Origin: Sesamum alatum
Taxonomy: Eukaryota > Streptophyta > Magnoliopsida > Lamiales > Pedaliaceae
Assembly: GCA_034509735.1 (NCBI GenBank)
Contig: JACGWO010000008.1
Span: forward strand, 14,643,864-14,707,863
Length of the DNA: 64,000 bases
Direction: 5' to 3'
The position numbers and the translations under genes are program-made. How positions within the stretch are numbered: position 1 is the first letter of the stretch; every line of letters starts with the position of its first letter. Positions 11,449 to 22,437 of this stretch are shown here, in pieces. Below the pieces are notes generated by a model. That model searched no databases, was not told the DNA's origin, and saw only the letters and a program-made list of their open reading frames with translations.

Positions 11449-11923
11449 GGTTAATTGCAATTTTCATCCTGTAAGTATAGGTATTTGGCATTTTAGTCCT
11501 TTAAGTTTCTAGGGTAGCAAAATAGTCCTTTAACTTTTCAGTTAATTGAATTTTTCATCCTGTAATTATAGGTATTTGGCGTTTTGGTCCTTTAAGTTTT
11601 TAGAGTAGCAAAATAGTCCTTTAATTTTTTAATTTTCGCGATTTTCGTCCTCTGGTCGCTGAATTTTTTAAAACTTGTCGGTATAATGACACGCGATTAG
11701 GTTGATCTTCTTGTGTGATACCACATTCAGGCATTGTCCCTCCTTCCGGCGAGTTTAAAAGCCTCACGTGTGAATCGCGTGCCATTATTCCGGCGAGTTT
11801 TAAAAAATCCGGCGACCGGAGAACGAAAATTAAAAAGTTAAAGGACTATTTTATTACCCTAGAGACTTAATGGACCAAAACGCTAAATGCCTATAATTAT
11901 AGGACGAAAATTGCAACTAACTC
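11449..11923. mobile_element. Mutator-like MITE with perfect 9-bp target duplication
   Basis: A 475-bp non-coding element with inverted arms. The left edge is GGGTTAATTGCAATTTTCAT. The right edge is its inverse, ending in GAAAATTGCAACTAACTC. The flanking 9-mers at 11440-11448 and 11924-11932 are both TAAAATATA. A 9-bp duplication with long TIRs is characteristic of Mutator-like elements. The left arm is partly duplicated in tandem: the block TAGTCCTTTAA with AGGTATTTGGC occurs twice, near 11485-11535 and 11565-11620. Confidence 0.85.
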
Positions 11924-11932
11924 TAAAATATA

Positions 11933-12334
11933 ATTACGCGTGAGAACAAAAAGTCTCAACTTCTTGAATACAATACTTCCACATGCTTGAAATTTCATAC
12001 AAGCAATCATGGTAATCCCTAACCACCTGGATTAATGATGCACATTTGAAGTAAATGCATACAAGATAACAGAAGTCTTATATTTGTACAGAGGCTTAGT
12101 TAGTTATTATTACTTTGTTGGAGCATAATCAATCTTGAGTCTCCAATGTAGCCTAAAAATATTAATTACGTAATATATGAAGAGCAAGACTAAGAATCTT
12201 CATTACATGATAAGGTAAGTCAGCTTAGTACTCCATTTGCTGACTTTTAACTACCCAGGACTGGAACTTGCTTGTTGTGTCCAAATTCCACTACTTCAAA
12301 GTAAAGTGAACAGAAACCCATTTTATGAGATGAA
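11933..12334. other. Short non-coding stretch before the LINE
   Basis: AT-rich sequence with no ORF or motif I recognise. It ends at the poly(T) run that marks the LINE 3' end. Confidence 0.4.
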
Positions 12335-12594
12335 TTTTTTTTTGCGGGGAATGTAAACTTTCATATATGTAAACGAAGAGTACAAGTACAACAAACGTAT
12401 CTCGCTAGACTTGAGTCCACGGCCTTGCTCTAAGCCAACATGGCCGTGTTACATTCTTGTACGATATGGCAAGAAGACCGAACCGAAGACGGCTGTGATG
12501 AGGGAACAACATGGGCGTGTAACTCACTATTGCCACACAATTTTCCAGACCCTATATGTAGATAGGAGCTGCAGGGACAAGGGATGGGAAATGC

Positions 12595-13203
12595 TCAGTA
12601 GTCTATTTCGAATCTGCTCAATGATAAGTCCTGCAAGTGCCTCCGGACTGCGGAATTGCTATTGGAAACGCCGTTGGTTCCGCTCCATCCACAAATGATA
12701 AACCAATGCTGCAAGTAGTAACCTATACGTAGCATTGAGAAGGTGTTTCCCACGCCACCGCCGAGCTGCCCATGCCACTCCACGGGCCAATCCGGGAAGG
12801 GCCACATGAACTTAACTTCCCTCCTACAAATGCGGACAATAGATGCCGAGTATGGACATGTAAAGAAGAGGTATTGATGGCTCTCTATCGCTAACCCTCA
12901 ACATAAGACACAACCACCATCCAAGTGCTGAAGCCATGGCTTATCTTTGGTAGAATGTCGGTCCTAAATAATAAGCCACAGGACAAAATAATGTCGCCGA
13001 ATCTTCACCAATCCTTCTAACAAACCCGACCAACCCACTCGAGGGGCACCCGGATCAAACAACTGTAACGCCGAGGACGTGGAAAACACACCATTATTCG
13101 ATCGCCAAGTGATAGAGTCAACCGACGCCCCAACCGATGGACTGGATTCAATGATCTGCATCACCAAAAGAAGTATCCGCTGGCTAGGCCCACTCCCTGT
13201 CAC
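12595..13203 (-). pseudogene. LINE ORF2 zf-RVT domain
   Basis: Frames at 12964-13203 (SITWRSNNGVFSTSSALQLF, then KIRRHYFVLWLII) and 12595-12807 (VGNTFSMLRIGYYLQHWFII) cover the zf-RVT region. This lies at the C-terminus of plant LINE ORF2 and has the usual W....G.FS..SA....... and R....W....... pattern. Cys/His ligands between the two frames (about 12850-12960) are in a damaged stretch. The remaining 250 bp to the poly(A) tail is 3' UTR. Confidence 0.7.
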
Positions 13204-13429
13204 GAATCACCTCTTGCACCAAGGACCTATCATGTAGAACCAGTGACAAGGGGGGCGCTCGAGTAGCGAAGAAGTAGGATCCCTAGCGGGTGCCAAGGAT
13301 CTTGCTAAAGTAGGAGCCGACCGCCATCGCCCACCGTGACGACAATGCCTCTTAACACTTCAGGACGGAGTTTCAAGAGTTGTTTCCATCCCCCAAGACC
13401 CGTTCCAGTACCAACCAGCCAAATAAACT

Positions 13430-15264
13430 TACGTCTCAAGCGGTAACACCGGATCCACTGTACCCACATGGAGGCGTTTATCAATCGCCCGAACCACACC
13501 CTTGGGGAGCAAGAATACGGAGGCCCAATAAACATATATAGCCGAGAGGACGGATTGGATGAGATGAACCCGCCCTGCAAAGGATAATAAGTGAGAGCCC
13601 CACGCATGAATCCAGGCATCCGGTTTCTCAAGGAGCGGCTGGCAGTCACTCAACGTGAGTTTGGAGGTGATAAGAGGGACCCCAAGATACCGGATCGGGA
13701 GCACACCTACGGGGAATCCCATGAGCTCCTACAGCTGCAACACGTTCCCCATTGCTTTAGAGAAGAAAATAGTGCTCTTTTTAATATTGGCCTGAAGCCC
13801 GGAATAATTGGAGACCTCTACCACCCCTTGTTGAATAATCTGTAGCCACCGGGCATTAGCTTCACATAAGACCAACAAGTCGTCTGCAAATGTGACCATG
13901 AACAACTCCAACTCACGACACCTCCAATGTAACCCAAAATCTGGGGCTACCATTATACGCCCCTTGAGTCCCGCGTGTAGGAGTTCCATCATCAAGACGA
14001 ACAAGTACGGGGACATGGGATCCCCCTGTCAAAGTCCCCTGCCCCTTAAAGAATCCCTAGGGTTGTCCATTAATGAATATAGAATACGAAACAATACAAA
14101 CACATTTACTGACCCACTGCACAAACTGGTCATGAAACCCATACAAACGCATCGCCGCCATCAAATAATCCCAATTCACCATATCATAAGCCTTCCGTAA
14201 ATCAATCTTTAGAGCACATCATTTTAGAAGACGGACCTGGTTGTATCCAAAAAGGAGGTCTTGGGCCAGCATAATATTATCTGTGATTCGTCTTCCCAGA
14301 ATGAATGCAGTTTGGCTCTCACCAACTAGCATGTGCAACACCCCTTTCATCCACATCACTAGAATCTTTGCAATTATCTTAGTACAGGACGTTACAGCAA
14401 GAAATAGGCTGGAATTCAGCCACCGTGGTAGGGGACTGGACCTTGGGGACCAGGGTGATAAGCGTGGCGTTCACCTGGCGCAGCATCCGGCCCGTAGGAA
14501 AGAATTCCGTAACATCCCCCACAATATCATCACCAATATCAGACCAAGCTGCCTTAAAGAATCGTGCTGAGTACCCATCAGGCCCTGGTGCTTTGTTGTC
14601 ATCAATCGAGAACACTGCCTGGCAGATTTCCTCAGCCTGGATCGGTCTAATCATATGAGTGGCGTCCTCAGCCGAGAGCCTTCTCGGGATGAAAGCTCAC
14701 AGTGGCTCCAGATCAATAACCCGTTGTTGCCTAGTACCTCCCAGCAATGTCTGAAAATAGGCCACGAACTCATGAATCACTTGGGCCTCCTCCTGGACCA
14801 CCTCTCCCGATAGGGTGGTAATCTGGAAGATTCATTGTCGAGCTCGGCCCGCAGTAACCTTTTGGAAAAGAAACCGTGTGCATTGGTCCCCATCCCGTAA
14901 CAACTGCAACTTAGCACGCTGTTGTAGCATAGGTTGCTCCTGCGAGACTGCCGCAACATAGATAAACCGACAGACCTTCTTCGTGTGTTGTACAAACCGA
15001 TTTTGTGGCATGGTGAGCAACAATGCTTGGATTTTGGCAAGGAACTCTGAATCCTCCATGACATTCCGTGCCAAATCCCCTTTCTTGCGGTGCATGGCTC
15101 GAAAAGTGGGCTTAAGACCCTTGAGTTTTTTTACCACAACAAACATCCTCGTCCGATTGGAGACATCATGGATCCGATGTCTCCAAATGCATTTCACCTG
15201 CATTGAGAAAGAGCTATCAGCATAGAGGAAGTTATCAAACCAAAATATTCCTCCCCGACGAGGC
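13430..15264 (-). pseudogene. LINE ORF2 connector and reverse transcriptase
   Basis: After the endonuclease, a linker (14832-15264) reads FRAMHRKKGDLARNVMEDSE and LLRDGDQCTRFLFQKVTAGR, a usual pre-RT region. The reverse transcriptase starts at about 14654 with MIRPIQAEEICQAVFSIDDN and KAPGPDGYSARFF, then QPISCCNVLY. A later frame (13729-14016) has SPYLFVLMMELL and TFADDLLVLCEA, where FADD is the catalytic pair. It is followed by LPIRYLGVPLITSKLT at 13680-13710. Several frames are needed. The region 14100-14370 is the most damaged. Confidence 0.85.
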
Positions 15265-15280
15265 CCAGCTCCCACATCCT

Positions 15281-15921
15281 TTAGCACAAGAGGCAATGGT
15301 CCAAGGTACGTTGAGTAGAGCACAGATACTCCCCATGCGGCCCGTGCTCAAGCCACGCCTCATTAATCAACACCCGGTCCAGCCGCCTCCAAATGATTCG
15401 GGCACCCGTGCTACTATTATGCCACGAATACTGGCTACCCCGCATAGGCATAGATGGAGCTGCGCAGTGTGGATGCAATCCGGAATTCTGCCATAGCCAA
15501 CCTGCAGTCAGCATGTTACCCCAAAATCTCATTCACATCCATGACCGTGTTGAAACCCCTCCACTAACCAGGGGTCGTCCACGTGCTGTTCCGGCAAGCC
15601 AACGAGTGAATCCCATAAAATCCTCCATATACCAATATAATTAGAGGCATAAACAGACGTAAATAACCGAACTCTTGAGTTGCTCAACTGAGTTACTTGA
15701 CAATGAACTAATTGGTGGTTTTGCTGCAACACCTCAACTCTTACTTCTAAGGGATCCCATCCCAACCACACTCGAGTTCCCGAACCGTTAGTGGAATAAT
15801 CCATAAACCAGGGCCAATCGGCACAAACGGAGTCCCGAACACACACCAGGTTTTGTTGTGCTACCCTCATCTCTAGAATACCAAGTAGCACCAACGGAAA
15901 TTCCCGCACAAGCTCTTGCAC
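15281..15921 (-). pseudogene. LINE ORF2 endonuclease domain (APE type)
   Basis: From 15921 leftwards the protein reads LLGILEMRVAQQNLVCVRDS, then WPWFMDYSTNGSGTRVWLGW, matching the plant L1 endonuclease with E of the LLETR motif and the G..RIW..W block. A second frame from 15532 gives SQYSWHNSSTGARIIWRRLD followed by RVLINEAW, the C-terminal FTW.N......I..RLDR.L.N..W block with catalytic residues. A frameshift near 15530 separates the two halves. The enzyme would nick target DNA for target-primed reverse transcription. Confidence 0.85.
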
Positions 15922-16129
15922 TGCATATTGTGGTCTCGTTTGTTAAGACAACGTGCATTCCAACAGGCTACATTAATCATGGAGTAACCGCTGGAAGGCT
16001 GCGCTGTTTAGGGCCCTGATTAGCATAGTTAACAACCTCATCTCCATCAATCTCCACCTCGTCGTTCAATAATTCAAACTGGTCATACACCACAATCTCT
16101 TTGCCCTTCCCCGAGTCACGAGCGATGAG

Positions 16130-16390
16130 TGGAGAACACGATCGTGTGGGAGGAGAACACGGTCATGGGGAAGGGTGGCCAGTTGACACGGTCGTGTGCC
16201 CAGAGGGTGAGGAATGGGAGTTCTGAACAGAGCACAACACGCCCTGGGCACACGTTCGTGTGGCGAGTGACGCTCCTGCACTGGCTTCCGACACGACTGT
16301 GTTGGGAAGGGGACATGGTCGTGTGGTGTGGGCGCCTGAACTTGTTTCCGACACGGCTGTGTGGATAGGGGGACACGGCCGTGTAGTCCT
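16130..16390 (-). repeat. Degenerate palindromic repeat in the LINE hinge
   Basis: At least seven copies of a motif close to ACACGGCCGTGT, itself a perfect palindrome, occur at about 16136, 16185, 16243, 16289, 16311, 16347 and 16371. Copies include ACACGATCGTGT, ACACGGTCGTGT, ACACGACTGTGT and ACACGGCCGTGT. Spacing is irregular, roughly 20-60 bp. The region lies between the zinc knuckle and the endonuclease, and encodes low-complexity peptide rich in T, R, P and C (for example HTTRPCP). Two or three related motifs reappear near the 3' end at 12436-12515. Confidence 0.75.
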
Positions 16391-16419
16391 CGGGTTGTGA
16401 TGCACAATTTGACACTACT

Positions 16420-16855
16420 CATAATTTCCAGAATTACGGCTAGGTGTTGCTGCATGCGGCTTTGGTTTATGCAAATAGACTTACATGCCCGGTCCTTTAG
16501 GAGCTCACGATTTCTTACGTGGACAATGCCCCTCCCCGTGGCCGACCACATTACACAACCTAAACCTCGACGGCGTCCACTCATATTCCACAACAACCTG
16601 CACAACGCCCCCATCCATACCATCCCCCACCGGCTTAACCACAACCACATGTTTATGTAGGGGCTCATCTAAGTTCACCAATACGCACACACGCGCATAG
16701 TCAATTCGGGAGCAGCCAATCGTAATCGAATCCGAGTACAAAGGTTGCCCAATCCCACTAGCCACCACGCTAAGGCCATCAATCGTCCAGTACTCAAGTG
16801 GAAGGTTCTTGAGTTTTACCCAAATCGACATGCATCTATGGTCATGACATTCCAT
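16420..16855 (-). pseudogene. LINE ORF1 remnant: DUF4283 part plus zinc knuckle
   Basis: From 16855 leftwards the reading contains SIWVKLKNLPLEYWTIDGLS and VVASGIGQPLYSDS, the second half of a DUF4283-type ORF1 domain (pattern VWV.F..LPLEYWT..GLS.IAS.IGKPL..D). It continues through VEYEWTPSRFRLCNVVGHGE and then GHCPRKKS, a CCHC zinc knuckle as in Gag-like RNA-binding proteins. The first half of DUF4283 is missing because the element is truncated at about 16855. This protein would bind LINE RNA. Confidence 0.8.
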
Positions 16856-16857
16856 TA

Positions 16858-17545
16858 TACAACCCTTGTTTTATTGGTTAAAAAAAAATATAGTTGTTGG
16901 AGATTGTGTGTAGATTACAGATATCTAACAAGGTTGTCATAACTTCCCTATCCCAATCTTAGATGAATTACTTGATGAATTGCATGGGTCATAACTTTAT
17001 CAAGATAAATTTAAGGTCTAGTTACTTACAGATAAAGATGACAAAGGAAGATATTTTTAAAACAAGCTTCATTACACACAATGAGCACTATGACTTCTTC
17101 ATCATGCCCTTTGGATTGTTATGCACCATCTACTTTCCAAACATTGATGAACAATGTTTTTTAATTTTATCTTAGAAAATTTGTCCTAGTGTTCTTTGAT
17201 GACATATTGATATACAATAAGACCTGGGAGGAGTTATGATTATTCTAAAAACTATGCTTGGGACATTGAGATCACATAAGCTTTATGTAAAGAGAATCAA
17301 ATGTACCTTCGCACAAGAACATGTTGAGTACCTTGGGCATATTATCTCCAGCCAAGGTGTATCCCTTGATCCTTAAAGGTTTAGTGCATGAAAGAATGGC
17401 CTCAACCAACTTTAGTGAAGGATCTAAGGGGTTTTCTTGGGCTCACTGGGTATTATAGAAAGTTTGTGAAGCTTCATGGGGAGATTAACAAGCATTTCAC
17501 CACTCTTATGAAAAAGGACGACTTGAAGGAACAAGCGGATCCGCC
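16858..17545 (+). pseudogene. Gypsy A reverse transcriptase
   Basis: Reads VLLVKKKYSCWRLCVDYRYL at the start, the [17 protein letters not shown] block. It continues with INLRSSYLQIKMTKEDIFKT, then HNEHYDFFIMPFGL, the EF.VMPFGL.NAP block. The catalytic box VFFDDILIYN at about 17190-17220 is intact. It ends in [20 protein letters not shown] followed by [20 protein letters not shown], the P....LR.FLGL..YYR.F block. At least two frameshifts (near 16940 and 17180) and several stops are present. The reading breaks off after KKDDLKEQ, where an insertion starts. Confidence 0.85.
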
Positions 17546-17683
17546 TAGGAGTGCGAGTGGAAGCGAGTAATGCGATATTTAAACAAACCATTATACAAAA
17601 ACGATCGCAAGGGGTGTACCCTTAGGTGCTCAACCAGGCGTTTGATGTAGAATATGATAGTAATATCAACATATTATATAGAG

Positions 17684-17932
17684 CACATAGATTGCAAACG
17701 AAAGAGGCTACAAAAATATTAAACTGAATGTCTCCTTTGTAGTTTTCGAGTGCACGGCTACAAGCATTGTTCCACGGCCGAAACATTCACCAAGGTTCAA
17801 ATCTGTGAACCCTCCAACGTAGTCCACACCGGGAGAGATCACATTTTTCTTTCTAGAGAAAAAATGGATCTAAGATGAGATTTAAGAAGAAATCACACTA
17901 TCAAATTAGTGTTCCTTATTAATCTTAAAACG
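17684..17932. repeat. Direct repeat copy 1 (about 250 bp)
   Basis: This copy matches 18769-19018 in the same orientation with roughly ten percent mismatches. Shared blocks include GAAAGAGGCTACAAAAATAT, AGTGCACGGCTACAAGC and GATCACATTTTTCTT. The copies lie about 1.08 kb apart inside the insertion in gypsy A. Confidence 0.8.
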
Positions 17933-18768
17933 ATAAATAAATACGCCGCATGCAATAAACATAGCATAACACTTGTTAGGATGATCACAAGCCCAACCTA
18001 TGTGGCCCACTGAGCCTGCAGTGAGTCTATGTTCTGTCTAGGGTGGTCCTACACTATTATAAAAAATAATTAACCCATTGTCATTCCAATGGACATTGTG
18101 GTTTTTCTTGTTTTCGCTTTGATGTTTCACATTGGACCTCCATCTAACGTGGGCCTCCAACTCCTTGGGCTTGTTATTATTAAATTAAAACCTCACCAAG
18201 GTCCTAACTACTCTCATTACATAGGAATAGGAATACATGGAATAGAGGAAATAAGCAGGCCTTAACATCATGACGCGAAAAATCGGGAGATAATAGTCCC
18301 AAAACAAGAGGCACGCAGGCCCCACCCCACAGGAAATGTAAATGCCATACATTCATACACAAGGTCTAGGGCTCTTGTGATCATCCCATGTTGATCCCAT
18401 CAACATATAATGCACAATTATACCAAGTAATCATGTCAACATGGATATTCAAAATATCTAAGTGATGTCCAACATCACAAGTCATAAACATATAAACAAT
18501 GTACAAGCTTCAAATTTAAAATCCAATAGACATCATACACAATGCATCGAATGCATGTTGAAAACCCCAAATTAATTAAGCAATTTTGATTATAGGAAAA
18601 ATCCAGTGATTCCAAAATCAAATATGTAAAATTAATTTATTATCAGAAAATATGCAGAAATTACCCGAAAATCAAATCTTCAGAAAAATGTCAAAAACCG
18701 GCACAGAACGGCCCAGCCGTCGTGCCAATCGAATTTTGCAAACAGACGGTGCAGGCCTCGGCCAACAG

Positions 18769-19018
18769 TGCATAGATTACAAACGAAAGAGGCTACAAAA
18801 ATATTAAACCGAATATTACCTTTGTAGTTTTCTAGTGCACGGCTACAAGCGTCGTTCCACAGCCGAAAACGTTCACTAAGGTTTAAACTTATGAACACTC
18901 TAACATAGTCCACACCGCACCGAGAGAGATCACATTTTTCTTACTAGAGAAAAACGGATCTAGATGATGAGATTTAAGAAGAAATCATACTATCAAATTA
19001 GTGTTCCTTCTTAGTCTT
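18769..19018. repeat. Direct repeat copy 2 (about 250 bp)
   Basis: Partner of 17684-17932. After this copy the sequence continues into an LTR-like region with a (TA)n tract at 19184-19200. The pair could mark a partial internal duplication, or two truncated copies of the same LTR. Confidence 0.8.
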
Positions 19019-20814
19019 ACTTTGTTCTTCAATTTATCCTAGATCAATGAAGCAACAAAGGGGGATTAGAGAGTAGAGACAGAGGGGCCGGAAATTGTGG
19101 TTTGAGAGAGAGTAGAGAGTGTTCTTCTTTTTCCTAGAAAATGATGAATAATGAATCTCTTATTTTTTATGATAGTATATACACATATATATATATACTT
19201 TATTAATGTGATTATTGGAACGTATTTAGGCTCATCCAAGGATGTCTAGATACATTCCAATGAATCCCCATTAATCTGCAATCAAGTCTACTATTTCAAA
19301 AGGTATGATTTAATCATACCAAGTGAAAGAGGCTTGATTGGAATTGATTTGTCTCTTTCCAAAAGAGACAAGTCAACTAGTCATCAAAGGCCTTATGGCT
19401 GATTTTCATGCTTCAAATGAAGTTAGAAAATCGGCCACCTTGTTTTAGAAGAAGTTGGGCTTCTTCTAATTCCAAAAGTGGAATTGACAGCTCTCTTGGG
19501 CCAAGATTTAATGGACCGGACTTTATTGTAATCCAAAGCCCAAGAATTAAATCCTATTTAATTCAAGGTCCCATTAAATAATTCCCATTAATCTTTTAAT
19601 CCAATTAAAAGATCCAAGCTTCGATTCTCTAGTCAATCAATAAATCATAATTACCAATAAAATAAAGGCCCAATACAGTATCGGCCCGCCTATCCAAATG
19701 GACAATCCCACAAGTAATCCAATTACTTAATATCCTCAAAAATTGACTCCAAGTCAATTCCTTCACCTCCTCGGTGATTTGTGTGTGACCCTTTAGGTCC
19801 ACCCTCATCTAGACTTGGGCTCGTGTCCAACAGGATCCCGTCACCATGGATGGCCACCTAGAAATGGTCCATGGCACTAGATACTAGGTGAATGTTGGTG
19901 TGAACATTTAGGCATTGATTCCGTACGGGTACGGTCTTCCGTCTACCGTCCCCCATCTCCCGGCCTTAGTCTAGTGTATGGAATTGGCGTTGATTCCCAT
20001 CCTTGACTAGGTGTCTACGCTTAATACTCGAGACTACTCATGCCTCATTGCATTGGCGCAGAAAACTATTTCATGCTCAATCAACCACTGTGGCCACAAG
20101 TTTAAGCAGTATGAACGTGTCTCTGAGCGCATAGGAGATACCTCTGTCACATACTGACTGGGGACGAATCCTCTTCTTGAAACCCACCGTCCTCACTACA
20201 CATTTTGACTGCACTGGATAAGGCTTATAACGAACATGTCCATGACATCATCACCTCCCGCCAGATCCAAGATACAATCATCATATGCACGTGACTGTTG
20301 TGGTTCCTCAAGTCTGAGGACTACTCCCGTTCTATCGGAACCCGAAAAATCCAATCATATCGACCAAGCCTCCAAGGGTTCCATATGATGATCCCTATGA
20401 GTCAGCTCAGTCAGCTCGACCCAGTCGACCAACCCATCAAGATCGTATATGCGTCCCAAGCCTGTCGCCGATGAAACACGACACTCATCCAATGAATATG
20501 ACTCTTGATGCAAGTCTCAATAGGATTATTGATGCCCTGACTTGTAACATTTCAGACTCAACCCTTTATCAGTTAGTTTCATAACCACCAATGCGTGGCC
20601 GAACTACAAGAGTTGTTAACGTGATCTATGGGCTTGTTGTGATATATGTAAAACGAAATTTAACATATGAAAATGAGCATAACAAAGATAATACCAATGA
20701 TAATGAATACTCATGTTATTCATTACATAATATTACATTACAACGAGTTGTCAAATAAATTATAAAATATCTAGCACATTGGCTTTCTGGTCACATATTC
20801 TAACATGACTTTCA

Positions 20815-21183
20815 TCGAAATGAGGAGGCAAAGTGGCAACGATTAGTGCAACTATATTGGCACTTCCAGGTTTCAAAAAACCTTTTTATCCTTGAGACAG
20901 ATGCAAGTGAAAGAGGCATAAGGGTTGTTCTTATGTAGGAAGGTAGACCTATAGGATATATGAGCAAGGCCTTGGGGATAAGAAAATGTGGGATTGTCAA
21001 CCCTATATAAAAGAGTTTCTAGTTGTATTGCTGTTAATGGAGACACTACCTACAAGGATCTCATTTCATCGTAAGGCTCTATTCAACAGCAGAAATAGGG
21101 GTCAAAATTGCTTGGGCTCAATTATGAGGTTCAATAAAAAAGGTAGTCAGAACATGGTTGTAGATACTCTCTCAAGAAGTTAG
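20815..21183 (+). pseudogene. Gypsy A RNase H
   Basis: Reads ATISATILALPGFKKPF, then after a frameshift FILETDASERGIRVVLM, a stop, and EGRPIGYMSKALG. This is the P.L.LPDF.KPF.LETDAS..GIGAVL.Q.GRPIAY.SKAL block with the catalytic Asp in TDAS. Further right it has WRHYLQGSHFIV and ends near 21180 with MVVDTLSRS, the ADALSR motif that closes the domain. Broken by stops in all frames. Confidence 0.82.
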
Positions 21184-21259
21184 CATCGTGAAACTGAGGG
21201 CAGGATAGAGGTTATCACTACTTTGTTACCAACTTAGATTCCAGAGGTGCCAAATAGCT

Positions 21260-21715
21260 ATGAAGGTGACACATTATTCCAGACTGTTATACAAACAAAA
21301 CTTGTGGATACAAATTCACATCCTTAGTACAAATATATTGTTGGAGTACTCAAAAGATGGGGTTAGAATTTGTGTGGGAAGTCATATGGACATTAGGATG
21401 AAGATTATCAAAGCCTCTCATGATTATGCACTAAGGGGTTATTCAAGGATAGATGGGATATACTAGAGAGTAAAATTTATGTTCTATTGGCCTAGCCTCA
21501 AAGAGAAGATCCAATCTTGGGTGAGGGAATATGAAACTTGTCAAGGGGCGAAAAATGAAGGCCAACCTTATCCAAGCCTGTTGCAACCTTTACCTACTCC
21601 TGGGCTAGCATGGTCTTGCACATTCATGGATTTCATAGATAGGTTACCTATGTCTGAAGATAAGGAATTTATCTTGGTTGTAGTAGACAGACTTACTAAA
21701 TACTTACTCCATCCC
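21260..21715 (+). pseudogene. Gypsy A integrase, N-terminal part
   Basis: After a linker (ILLEYSKDGVRICVGSHMDI) the reading at 21479 gives FYWPSLKEKIQSWVREYETC, then QGAKNEGQPYPSLLQPLPTP, the FYW..M...V..YV..C..CQ..K zinc-binding end with one Cys changed (CQGAK for CQRAK is normal). It continues with LAWSCTFMDFIDRLPMSEDK and VVVDRLTKY. The catalytic Asp of MDFI and the Asp of VDRLTK are present. The frame ends at about 21715, where an insertion begins. A second piece follows at 24482. Confidence 0.82.
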
Positions 21716-22315
21716 TCCCAAATGTAGCACCCTCTAACGGCACTACGACTATATGTCCCCTAAACATCACACTTGATGTAAACCTTGTTTACATATGCAG
21801 TTATGCACATAATTCAATCTCTGTTGAATATATATACACGTAGTCTCATCATCACAACAAGCATATTTATCTCACCCCCAGTTTTAATATGTAATAACAT
21901 TCTCAACACTTTATTTAACGTTTTTGACTTGTGAGGAGAACTCTGCATACTGGCCCGACTTGACTAGAATGCAAAATGGACTTATTCCTTTAGAGTGGAT
22001 ACAACAAGATCTACCTGCAAAATATTTGCAGAGGAGTGAGCCTGGAACTCAGTAAGTAAATAACTGGCACCACCACACATGCACATCAAATAAAGGTTCA
22101 AATCAGACAAAAATAAGCGATGTATATAAAATATAATTAATTTGATTCCAGCACATTTCATTTCATTTGTCCACCTAATCATCTCATAACCATACAATTA
22201 ATCAAACTCGTCTTCACCTAGTCGGCTTACCAGAAAGGTGATATCGTGTTTTTCTCCACCAACTCAACCTCACTATTCATTCATAGATATATGAATCCCC
22301 TTTGATATGCCACAT

Positions 22316-22437
22316 AGGCTCATATCGCATCATAGCTCTTTGCGTATCATATCATAGCTCTTTTCATATCACATCATAGCTCTTTCCATATCGCATTATA
22401 GCTTTTTCATATCACGTCATAGCTCTTTTCATTTTAT
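22316..22437. repeat. Tandem repeat, 22-bp unit, about 5-6 copies
   Basis: The unit is close to CATATCGCATCATAGCTCTTT plus one base. Five or six copies differ by single substitutions, for example CATATCACATCATAGCTCTT and CATATCACGTCATAGCTCTT. It lies inside the LTR-like insertion and is flanked on both sides by TTGCCACATAGGCT or a close relative. The array could be an LTR regulatory or structural minisatellite. Confidence 0.85.

Larger units (their letters stand above)
12335..16855 (-). mobile_element. L1-like LINE, 5'-truncated, inactive
   Basis: A non-LTR retrotransposon in minus orientation. The 3' end is a nine-base poly(T) on the plus strand (12335-12343), equal to the poly(A) tail. Domain order going leftwards is ORF1 tail with zinc knuckle, hinge, endonuclease, reverse transcriptase and zf-RVT, which is the standard plant L1 layout. 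Frameshifts and stops are spread throughout. The 5' end stops inside ORF1, where gypsy element A begins at about 16858. I found no convincing target duplication. No RNase H domain is present, unlike the LINE fragment at 758. Confidence 0.85.
17550..20812. mobile_element. Unidentified insertion in gypsy A, LTR-like, non-coding
   Basis: About 3.26 kb separates the RT from the RNase H of gypsy A. It has no recognisable protein. Features include a duplicated block of about 250 bp, and a GC-richer part at 19780-20560 that is unlike the AT-rich surroundings. The look is that of one or more long LTRs or a LARD/TRIM-type element. I could not define TG/CA ends or a target duplication, so the element class stays open. 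Confidence 0.45.

Noticed and set aside
16066..16668. 200-residue minus ORF rich in His, Pro, Arg, Cys
   Set aside because: It is one of several overlapping frames of the palindromic repeat in the LINE hinge. The ORF1 frame with the zinc knuckle is supported instead.
22316..22437. CRISPR-like direct repeats
   Set aside because: Units are contiguous with no unique spacers, and the context is a plant LTR. It is a tandem repeat.
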